From: Salinilacustrithrix flava
Lineage (GTDB): Bacteria > Actinomycetota > Acidimicrobiia > Acidimicrobiales > Salinilacustritrichaceae
DNA: 64,000 nt
Assembly (NCBI GenBank): GCA_024128875.1
Contig: JAMYFF010000008.1
Location: forward strand, 1 to 64,000
Direction of reading: 5' to 3'
Part shown: positions 57,917 to 64,000 of the stretch, in pieces
Position numbering within the stretch: position 1 is the stretch's first letter
Layout: each line of letters begins with the position of its first letter
Position numbers and translations under genes: made by a program
The notes under the pieces: model-generated
What the model saw: only the letters and a program-made list of their open reading frames with translations
Databases searched by the model: none
What the model was told of the DNA's origin: nothing

Positions 57917-58275
57917 CGACGTGGCTGTTCGAACCGACGGTCGACGGCGGCGACGCCACCGACGCGCTCGAGATCACCCTGCGCTTCGAGGGAGAGGTCA
58001 CCGTGTGCGCGCTGGACGGTCCGCTGTGCGCCTACACGGCCCCGGTGCTGGACGGGTGGCTCGAGCAGCTGTGGGCCAACGACCGGCATCGCGTCATCGT
58101 CGACGCAACGGAGGTCGACGCCCTGAGCAGCGACGGCGTCGAGGTGATCACGGCGCACGCCGCGCGGCTCCGTGCCGCCGGCGGGCACCTGCAGGTCCGG
58201 TCACCGTCGTCGGCGGCCCGCCGCGTGCTGGAGCTCTGCCAGGCCGGCCACCTGGTGGAGGGCACCGATCGCTGA
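57913..58275 (+). CDS. STAS-domain anti-sigma-factor antagonist-like protein
   Basis: 120 residues. VTVCALDGPLCAYTAPVLDGWL, VIVDATEVDALSSDGVEVITAHAARLRAAGG follow the STAS anti-anti-sigma pattern; SSDG carries the phosphorylatable Ser. It should bind an anti-sigma kinase when unphosphorylated. No RsbW-like kinase or sigma gene is in the window. Its stop touches the convergent znuB stop. Confidence 0.78.
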   Translation: MTTWLFEPTVDGGDATDALEITLRFEGEVTVCALDGPLCAYTAPVLDGWLEQLWANDRHRVIVDATEVDALSSDGVEVITAHAARLRAAGGHLQVRSPSSAARRVLELCQAGHLVEGTDR

Positions 58276-59118
58276 TCAGGTGGTGAGCGTGCGAACCTGC
58301 TGCCAGCGCCGCAGCTCCACCCCGACCAGGACCACGAAGAAGAGGCCGACAGAGACGGCGGCGATGGTGGCACCGCCGGCCGTGCCGTGGTGGAAGCTGA
58401 CCAGCAGACCGGCCACGACCGCCACGGCGCCGGCGGCCACCGAGGTCACCATCATCAGCGGCACGCGGCGGACCAGCAGCGACGCCGTCGCCGGGGGGCC
58501 GACGAGCAGGCCGAACACGAGCAGCGTCCCGATGGCCTGGAAGCTGGCCACGATGCTCACGGCGAGCACGGCCAGGAGCGCGGCCTGCGCCAGCGCCGGG
58601 TGCATCCCCAGCGTGGCGGCCTTGTCCCGGTTGAAGGTGAGGGCCAAGAACGGACGGTGCCCGAGGACGATCACGACGAGGACGACGGCGGCAGCCACCG
58701 CCTGACCGCGGATGTCAGCGCCGGTCACGCCGAGGACGTCACCGAACAGCAGGGTCGTCACGTCGGTGGTGAACGTCTCCGAGCGCGACACGATGATCAC
58801 GCCCAGCGAGAGCATGCCGACGAAGAGCAGGCCGATGCCGGTGTCCTCCCGCACGGCGCTCCGGGTCGACACGAGGGTCACGGCCCCGCTCATCACCAGG
58901 GCGGCGGCGAGCGCACCGATGACCGGGCTGAACCCCCAGAGCACGGCCAGGGCGATGCCGGGGATCACCCCGTGGGCGAGGGCGTCGCCGAGGAAGGCCA
59001 GCCCGCGCAGCACGACCCAGGTGCCCACGAGCGAGGTGGCGACCACCGCGACCAGGCTGCCGAGCAGGGCGCGCTGCATGAACGCCGGCTCGAACGCCTC
59101 GGTCACCAGGTCGAGCAC
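58276..59118 (-). CDS. znuB: Zinc/manganese ABC transporter permease (ZnuB type)
   Basis: 280 residues with eight or nine hydrophobic segments. ABC-3 family motifs GTWVVLRGLAFLGDALAHGVIPG and SFQAIGTLLVFGLLVGPPATA are clear. It pairs with the binding protein gene 12 bp upstream and the ATPase gene diverging from it. Zinc is favoured over manganese because of the zur gene and His-rich ZnuA. Confidence 0.92.
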   Translation of the reverse strand: MLDLVTEAFEPAFMQRALLGSLVAVVATSLVGTWVVLRGLAFLGDALAHGVIPGIALAVLWGFSPVIGALAAALVMSGAVTLVSTRSAVREDTGIGLLFVGMLSLGVIIVSRSETFTTDVTTLLFGDVLGVTGADIRGQAVAAAVVLVVIVLGHRPFLALTFNRDKAATLGMHPALAQAALLAVLAVSIVASFQAIGTLLVFGLLVGPPATASLLVRRVPLMMVTSVAAGAVAVVAGLLVSFHHGTAGGATIAAVSVGLFFVVLVGVELRRWQQVRTLTT

Positions 59119-59130
59119 GACGGTGCCCCT

Positions 59131-60201
59131 TCAGCCACCGAGCGCATCGGCGATGCGCTGCGCGTTCGACCGCATCATCCCAGCGTAGGTCTCGGCCTCG
59201 GAGCCGTCCGGGCCGAGGGTCTCTGCGTTGAGGGTGACGACCTCGACGTCGCCCACCTCGTCGGCGAGGGTCTCGGCGAGGGCGGCCGACGCCGTCTGCT
59301 CGGTGAAGACCGCGGTGACGCCCGCGCGCTGCAGCACCTGGGCCAGCTCCGCCAGCGCGCCGCCGCTCACGCCATCGGAGGTCGAGCCGGCCGGGATGAC
59401 CGTGGCCAGGATCTCGAAGTCGTATCGGGCGGCGAACGAGTCGAAGACCTCGTGGTCGGTGACGAGCACGCGGCGGTCGTCCGGCACGACGGCCAGGGTC
59501 TCGACCAGCTCCTCGTGCAGGTCCTCGAGGTCGCCCACGAGGTCGTCGGCCTGCTGGGCCAGCTCCTCGGCATCGAGGCCGGGCAGCTGCTCGGGGAGGG
59601 CTGCGGCCAGCGCCTCGACCACCTCGGCGACGGCGAGCGGGTCGGTGAAGAAGTGGGCGTCGTCGTCGTGGGCGTGCTCGTCCCCGTGGTCCTCCTCGTC
59701 TCCGTGGTCCTCCTCGTCTCCGTGGTCCTCCTCGTCGGCGTGGTCCTCGTCCCCGTGGTCCTCCTCGTCGGCGTGGTCCTCGTCCCCGTGGTCCTCCTCG
59801 TCCCCGTGGTCCTCGTCCTCGGCGGCGTCGTCCCCGCCCAGCAGCTCGAGCGCCGACAGCACCGGCACCCCGTCGGACTCGGCTCCCGCCACGACGGACA
59901 GCAGCCCCTCCTCGAACCCACCGCCGTTGACGACGATGACATCGGCCGCGGCGAGATCGGCTGCCTCGCGGGCCGACGCCTGGAAGTCGTGGGGGCTGGC
60001 GCCCGGCGGCATGATCGTCACCACCTCGGCGAGGTCCCCGACCAGCTGCGCGACGACGTCGCCGAGCACCGTGGTGGTGACGGCGACGGTCGGCCGAGCG
60101 GCCTCACCGCCTGCGTCGGCGTCATCGGACCCGCACGAGGCGAGGACGGCCGCGGCGAGGGCGGCGGCGAGGGGCAGGGTGAGAGCACGGGTGCGGCGCA
60201 T
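59131..60201 (-). CDS. znuA: Zinc-binding ABC substrate-binding protein ZnuA
   Basis: 356 residues. Lipobox AVLASC (Cys about 22). Cluster A-I fold: VTTTVLGDVVAQL, GASPHDFQAS (first His), FFTDPLAV region, VLVTDHEVFDSFAARYDFEIL, and VFTEQTASAA. A His/Asp/Glu-rich loop of about 55 residues (repeat unit DHGDEE) lies at about 130-180, the charged zinc-sensing loop of ZnuA. ATG 60201. It diverges from znuC. Confidence 0.93.
   Translation of the reverse strand: MRRTRALTLPLAAALAAAVLASCGSDDADAGGEAARPTVAVTTTVLGDVVAQLVGDLAEVVTIMPPGASPHDFQASAREAADLAAADVIVVNGGGFEEGLLSVVAGAESDGVPVLSALELLGGDDAAEDEDHGDEEDHGDEDHADEEDHGDEDHADEEDHGDEEDHGDEEDHGDEHAHDDDAHFFTDPLAVAEVVEALAAALPEQLPGLDAEELAQQADDLVGDLEDLHEELVETLAVVPDDRRVLVTDHEVFDSFAARYDFEILATVIPAGSTSDGVSGGALAELAQVLQRAGVTAVFTEQTASAALAETLADEVGDVEVVTLNAETLGPDGSEAETYAGMMRSNAQRIADALGG
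59681..59820. repeat. 18-bp tandem repeat encoding the ZnuA His/Asp/Glu loop
   Basis: CTCCTCGTC-CCGTGGTC-type units of 15-18 bp recur about eight times, encoding DHGDEE/DHADEE. Unit number could vary between strains by slippage while keeping frame. Confidence 0.75.
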
Positions 60202-60227
60202 CGGATTCCCAGGAAGTCGGCGTGAAT

Positions 60228-60240
60228 GAGAACAGTTCTC
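60228..60240. promoter_or_regulatory. Candidate Zur operator between znuA and znuC
   Basis: GAGAACAGTTCTC is a 13-bp near-perfect palindrome 27 bp from the znuA start; a second, weaker GAGAAC...GTTTC pair lies at 60284-60301 next to the znuC start. A Fur-family regulator gene is downstream of znuC. Confidence 0.5.
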
Positions 60241-60304
60241 GGTTCAGCCCCGAGCGTACGAACGTCGTCGCCACTTCGCAAATGAGAACCGGACCCGTTT
60301 CCGA

Positions 60305-60310
60305 TAACGT
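60305..60310 (+). promoter_or_regulatory. -10 element of a probable leaderless znuC message
   Basis: TAACGT fits TANNNT and ends 7 bp before the GTG start at 60318. No ribosome-binding site is seen between them, as expected when transcription starts at the start codon, a common layout in actinobacteria. Confidence 0.4.
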
Positions 60311-60317
60311 TCCTCCA

Positions 60318-61079
60318 GTGTCCGCTGCCCTCCACCTCCGCATCCGCGACCTGCACGTGCAGCACGGCACGCGCGTGGCGCTCACCGGGGTGAGCCTCGA
60401 CGTGGCGGCGGGCACGACAGTCGCGGTGATCGGGGCCAACGGATCCGGCAAGTCCACGTTGCTGCGCACCATCGCCGGCCTGCAGGCTCCGTCGAGCGGT
60501 TCGATCGACACCGGCGGACTCGACGTGGCCCTCGTGCTGCAGACGACGACGGTGGACGGGTCCCTGCCCATCACGGTGCGCGAGACCGTCCGCCTCGCCC
60601 GGGCCGCGACGCGGGGGCCGTGGCGGCGACTGCGCCGCGAGGACCACGACGTCGTCGCCCAGGCCATGCACCGCCTCGAGGTCGCCGATCTGGCCGATCG
60701 CCCCCTGCACGAGCTCTCGGGCGGCCAGCGCCAGCGGGTGCTCGTCGCCCAGGGCCTCGCCCAGGGCGCGCCGATCCTGCTCCTGGACGAGCCGGTGACC
60801 GGGCTCGACATGGTGTCCAAGGAGGCCATCCTGCGCGTCATCGCCGAGGAGGCGGCCGACGGGCGCATCGTGTGCACGTCCACCCACGACCTCGACGAGG
60901 CCAGGCGCTGCGACCGGGCCGTCCTGCTCGCCACGCACCTGGTCGCGGAGGGGCCGCCCGACGAGGTGCTCACCGAGGCCAACCTGCACCAGGCGTTCGA
61001 GGGGCGGGTCCTGCGGCTGCCCGACGGCCAGCTGCTGGTCGACGACGTCCACCTCCACCACCACGGGAGCGAATGGTGA
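60318..61079 (+). CDS. znuC: Zinc ABC transporter ATP-binding protein (ZnuC type)
   Basis: 253 residues from GTG 60318. Walker A GANGSGKST, signature LSGGQRQRVL, Walker B ILLLDEP, switch STHD. It powers ZnuAB. The 3' end overlaps zur. The C-terminal HLHHHGSEW is His-rich. Confidence 0.93.
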   Translation: MSAALHLRIRDLHVQHGTRVALTGVSLDVAAGTTVAVIGANGSGKSTLLRTIAGLQAPSSGSIDTGGLDVALVLQTTTVDGSLPITVRETVRLARAATRGPWRRLRREDHDVVAQAMHRLEVADLADRPLHELSGGQRQRVLVAQGLAQGAPILLLDEPVTGLDMVSKEAILRVIAEEAADGRIVCTSTHDLDEARRCDRAVLLATHLVAEGPPDEVLTEANLHQAFEGRVLRLPDGQLLVDDVHLHHHGSEW

Positions 61080-61510
61080 CCGCCGAGCTGCATGACATCG
61101 CCAGCGCCCGGCTGCGCACGACCGGGCAGCGCTACACCACCCGGCGGCGCGCCCTGGTGGAGGTGCTCGATCAGGCCGACGGGCCGCTCACGATCCCCCA
61201 GATCCTCGAGCTGGACCGCTCCCTCGCGCAGTCGAGCGCCTACCGGAACCTGGCCGTGCTCGAGCAGGCCGACGTGGTCCACCGCATCGTCACCAACGAC
61301 GACTTCGCCCGCTACGAGCTGGCCGAGGACCTCACCGAGCACCACCACCACCTCATCTGCCGCACCTGCGGCTCGGTGGCCGACTTCACCCTCGACCCCT
61401 CCGTCGAAGGGGACCTGGACCGCGTGCTGGCCGACGTCGCCGATGCCCAGTCGTTCCAGGCCGACCACCACCGCCTCGACCTGGTCGGCACCTGCGCAGA
61501 CTGCCGGTGA
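61073..61510 (+). CDS. zur: Fur-family regulator, probably Zur
   Basis: 145 residues from ATG 61073 (GTG 61076 possible), overlapping znuC. N-terminal winged helix with RYTTRRRALVEVLDQADGPLTIPQI and SSAYRNLAVLEQADVV; metal motifs HHHHLICRTCGSVADF and a final CADC give the structural zinc site. In Zur, zinc binding causes repression of uptake genes. Placement in the znu operon supports zinc and not iron as co-repressor. Confidence 0.88.
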   Translation: MVTAELHDIASARLRTTGQRYTTRRRALVEVLDQADGPLTIPQILELDRSLAQSSAYRNLAVLEQADVVHRIVTNDDFARYELAEDLTEHHHHLICRTCGSVADFTLDPSVEGDLDRVLADVADAQSFQADHHRLDLVGTCADCR

Positions 61511-61621
61511 TCATGCGAGAGCTCTGAACGGATCGCTCACTGCAGTCCACGAGTAGTGGCAGATCGGACGGCGAATGCTCGTCCAAGGGAACAATCTGGC
61601 AGCAGCCACGTTGAACAGACC

Positions 61622-62263
61622 ATGAAGACGGCCCTGAAGACCCTCGTCGCCGCGACCACCGCCTTGGTCGCCCTCGCTCTGGTGGGCGCTCTCGTCGGGC
61701 TGCCGTCCTTCGGCAACCCCTTCGCCTCCGAGACCGTCGTGCGGGACCACGCCGCGGTGCTCGACTCCCTGGAGGAGATCGCCGAGCTGCGGGCCGCCAC
61801 CGGTGAGTTCCAGGTCCTCGTCGACGTCGAGGACCGGACCCGCTTCGTGCCGAGCTTCGTCAAGGGCGAGCGCACGACGTTCCTCGCCCAGGGCGCCGTG
61901 GATGCATTCGTGGACCTGGACTCGCTCGACGAGGACGCGATCATCATCGCCGAGGACGGCTCGGTCACCGTGGTGCTGCCGCCGGCGGAGCTCGCCGACC
62001 CGGTCATCGACCACCGGGCATCCGGCGTCCTCGATCGGGACCGAGGCATCGTGGACCGCGTCGGCGGCCTCTTCAGCGACGAGCCGACCTCGGACAAGGA
62101 CCTCTACCAGGAGGCGGAGCGACGCCTGGCCGAGGCGGCGGCTGACAGCGAGCTGCGTTCCGCCGGTGAGGCCAAGGCGGCCGCGACCGTGGAGCAGCTC
62201 CTCCGCGAGGCCGGCATCGAGCAGGTCCGGGTGATCTTCGCCGAGCCCGGCGCCGTCGCCTGA
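61622..62263 (+). CDS. DUF4230 membrane-anchored protein
   Basis: 213 residues from ATG 61622. One membrane helix (LVAATTALVALALVGALVG), then DUF4230: LDSLEEIAELRAATGEFQVLVDVEDR, FLAQGAVDAFVDLDSL, IAEDGSVTVVLPPAEL, ending in a helix with QVRVIFAEPG. These domains are thought to lie outside the membrane; function unknown. Intergenic 61511-61621 holds no feature that I can support. Confidence 0.82.
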   Translation: MKTALKTLVAATTALVALALVGALVGLPSFGNPFASETVVRDHAAVLDSLEEIAELRAATGEFQVLVDVEDRTRFVPSFVKGERTTFLAQGAVDAFVDLDSLDEDAIIIAEDGSVTVVLPPAELADPVIDHRASGVLDRDRGIVDRVGGLFSDEPTSDKDLYQEAERRLAEAAADSELRSAGEAKAAATVEQLLREAGIEQVRVIFAEPGAVA

Positions 62264-62326
62264 CCGTGGCCCGACTGCCGGGGTCGCCCGCGCATGGGCC
62301 TAGTCTCCGGGCGAGGTGACGACCCC

Positions 62327-63031
62327 ATGACCACGAACGACGACCAGATCGGCGACGCCCTGGTGGCGTACATCGGCTCGCTGACCCAGGACCACACGGT
62401 GGAGGCGGTGTTCCGCCACCTGGGTGACTACTGCACCGAGCTGCTCCCCGCCGACGGTGTGGGCGTCCTGCTCCTCGAGGAGCAGAACCTGACCGTGGCG
62501 ACCGCCAACAGCGAGGTCGGAGACACCGTCGAGGCCCTCGAGGTCGAGCTGCAGGAAGGACCGTGCGTGGAGTGCGTGCGGATCGGCCATCCGGTGCTCG
62601 TCCCCGACCTCGCGACCGCCGCCGACCGCTACCCCCGATTCGTGCCCCGGGCGATCGAGGCGGGCGCGGGGGCGATCCACGCCCTGCCGATGACCGGGCA
62701 CGGCGACCTCGTCGGTTCGCTGAACATCATCAGCCTGCAGCCGACCGAGCTGACCGAGACCCAGCTCAGCACGGCGCGGATGTTGGCCGATGTCGCCGTG
62801 TCGTACATCTTCGCCGTACGGCTCCACGAGGAGACCTCGGAGCTGGCCGGCCAGCTGCAGAACGCCCTCGACACGCGCGTGGTCATCGAGCAGGCCAAGG
62901 GCGTGCTCTCCGAGCGCCACGACGAATCGCTGGCCCAGGCGTTCAACCGTCTGCGGAACCACGCGCGCAGCAGGAGCACGCCGGTGCGCGAGATCGCCAG
63001 ACAGGTCATCGAAGAACGCCTCCAGCCCTGA
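62327..63031 (+). CDS. GAF-ANTAR two-domain regulator
   Basis: 234 residues from ATG 62327. GAF sensor domain (about 20-165; LPADGVGVLLLEEQNLTVATA, GPCVECVRIGHPVLVPDL), then ANTAR (about 175-230): RVVIEQAKGVLSERHDESLAQAFNRLRNHARSR. ANTAR proteins bind RNA hairpin pairs and prevent termination. Typical of actinobacteria; the ligand and RNA target are unknown. Confidence 0.9.
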   Translation: MTTNDDQIGDALVAYIGSLTQDHTVEAVFRHLGDYCTELLPADGVGVLLLEEQNLTVATANSEVGDTVEALEVELQEGPCVECVRIGHPVLVPDLATAADRYPRFVPRAIEAGAGAIHALPMTGHGDLVGSLNIISLQPTELTETQLSTARMLADVAVSYIFAVRLHEETSELAGQLQNALDTRVVIEQAKGVLSERHDESLAQAFNRLRNHARSRSTPVREIARQVIEERLQP

Positions 63032-63091
63032 CGGGAGGCCCGCCAGGGCTGGGTCGATCCGCGGATCGCGACCCGTTCGGGCCGCAGCTCG

Positions 63092-63304
63092 CTACGACTC
63101 GACGACGAAGGCGACCTGGAGCTCGACCTGCCAGAGGTCCACGCCACCGCTCTCGTTGACGTTGGCCCGGATGTCCTTGATCTCGCACCACTCCTGACCG
63201 CGGACCTTCTGAGCGGAGCGCTTGAGGGCGGTCTCGACAGCAGCTTCGATGCTGTCCGGGGACTCGCCGATCAGGTTGGTCTTCTTGTAGGTCTTGCCGG
63301 ACAT
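63092..63304 (-). CDS. Dodecin
   Basis: 70 residues. TYKKTNLIGESPDSIEAAVETALKRSAQKVRG and DIRANVNESGGVDLWQVELQVAF fit dodecins, dodecameric shells that bind flavins or CoA; the Trp in DLWQ stacks on the flavin. ATG 63304. It converges on the GAF-ANTAR gene and diverges from the P-type ATPase gene. Confidence 0.93.
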   Translation of the reverse strand: MSGKTYKKTNLIGESPDSIEAAVETALKRSAQKVRGQEWCEIKDIRANVNESGGVDLWQVELQVAFVVES

Positions 63305-63489
63305 GGGGTCTCCTCGTTCGGGGTCGTTGGGCGACCCGTCACCTACCCGTCGCCTGCCAGGGTCACCACACCGGGGCTCGACGGCGCCGGCGACATCGAC
63401 ATGGAGCCCGGTGAAGCCGTCGAGCGCCGATGCACGTGCGGCCCCGGCTCGAGCCAGGCCCCACAACCTGTACTCGTAGGGTTTGCCAC

Positions 63490-64000
63490 ATGGATGACCG
63501 AACCGAGGGCCCGGGCATCGACGCACCACATGCCGCGGGGGCCGAGGCGGTCACGGCAGCGCTCGACGTCGACCCAGGGGTCGGGCTCTCGGAAGACGAG
63601 GTCCGCCAGCGGCGGGAACGGTTCGGGCCGAACCGGCTCGGCCAGGGCAAGCGGACGCCGTGGTGGCGCGTGGTGTGGAACCAGGTCGCCGACGCGGTCA
63701 TCGTCCTGCTGCTGGGCGCGGCGGCCGCCGGGTTGGTGGCTGGTGAGGTGGTGGAAGCCGCGGCCATCGGCGTCGTCCTCGTCGTCAACACCGTGGTCGG
63801 CTTCGTCACCGAGCTGCGGGCCGCCCGCTCCATGGAGTCGCTCCGGGCGTTGATGACCACGACCGCCGAGGTGGAGCGTGGCGACCGTCGCTACGAGATC
63901 GACGCCGGCGACCTCGTGCCGGGCGACGTCGTCGGGATCGAGGCGGGCGAGCAGGTGCCGGCGGACCTCCGTGTGCTCGAGGCCGAGGAGCTGCGGGTCG
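63490..64000 (+). CDS. Cation-translocating P-type ATPase, N-terminal part only
   Basis: First 170 residues from ATG 63490, cut by the window edge. N-terminal cation-ATPase domain (VGLSEDEVRQRRERFGPNRL), two membrane helices (VADAVIVLLLGAAAAGLVAG and AAIGVVLVVNTVVGFVTE), then the A-domain start VERGDRRYEIDAGDLVPGDVVGIEAGEQVPADLRV. It resembles Ca/Mg-type (P2/SERCA-like) ATPases; the phosphorylation motif lies outside. Confidence 0.88.
   Translation, partial: MDDRTEGPGIDAPHAAGAEAVTAALDVDPGVGLSEDEVRQRRERFGPNRLGQGKRTPWWRVVWNQVADAVIVLLLGAAAAGLVAGEVVEAAAIGVVLVVNTVVGFVTELRAARSMESLRALMTTTAEVERGDRRYEIDAGDLVPGDVVGIEAGEQVPADLRVLEAEELRV

Overview
The window is GC-rich, densely coded DNA with many GTG starts and frequent ATGA/GTGA gene overlaps. 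The gene families are actinobacterial: TreT, TldD/TldE, a Ruc-like FmdB next to galU and moeA, an Ada-AlkA/Ogt pair, cytosolic class III cyclases and GAF-ANTAR. Acidimicrobiia is my best guess at class, but that is inference from gene style and not a phylogenetic result. No rRNA, tRNA, CRISPR array, prophage or insertion sequence was seen. Most of the window is chromosomal housekeeping.

Layout. 1-10.3 kb: DUF4242 fragment, TPR-LuxR regulator, moeA, lipoprotein, esterase, hotdog protein, galU, plsY, fmdB/ruc, SAF protein, an LPXTG-type exported hydrolase and uppP. 10.3-21.6 kb: tldE/tldD, FlK-like thioesterase, hydrolase/lipoprotein pair, PAP2 lipid enzyme, a cyclase-DUF2332-TreT group and dxs. 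21.6-25 kb: a hairpin-rich intergenic region, an Nfu protein, a crotonase and a DUF559 nuclease-like gene bracketed by paired palindromes. 25-37 kb: SDR, ABC-F ATPase, universal stress protein, GH65 phosphorylase, dusB-maf, MMPL transporter and ogt-alkA. 37-50 kb: crotonase, a second cyclase, lipoproteins, an 1822-residue single-chain biotin carboxylase, an HTTM-like membrane protein with a 39-residue companion, a left-handed beta-helix acyltransferase and a Ski2-like helicase. 50-58 kb: gltB-gltD and a STAS pair. 58-64 kb: zinc uptake locus (znuBA diverging from znuC-zur), DUF4230, GAF-ANTAR, dodecin and the start of a P-type ATPase.

Genes that appear to work together: TreT and the GH65 phosphorylase (trehalose or related disaccharide metabolism); galU, uppP and PAP2 (envelope precursors); Ogt and AlkA (alkylation repair); znuABC and zur (zinc homeostasis); gltBD (ammonium assimilation); fused carboxylase and crotonases (acyl-CoA metabolism); two STAS proteins behind a SigF-like promoter (stress signalling).

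The least explained signals are non-coding: 51-52 bp palindromes set in pairs with an identical 10-bp gap on both sides of the DUF559 gene; a short CAGCACTGCCAG repeat between convergent genes and twice in frame inside alkA; two long palindromes sharing one core; and a run of hairpins after dxs.
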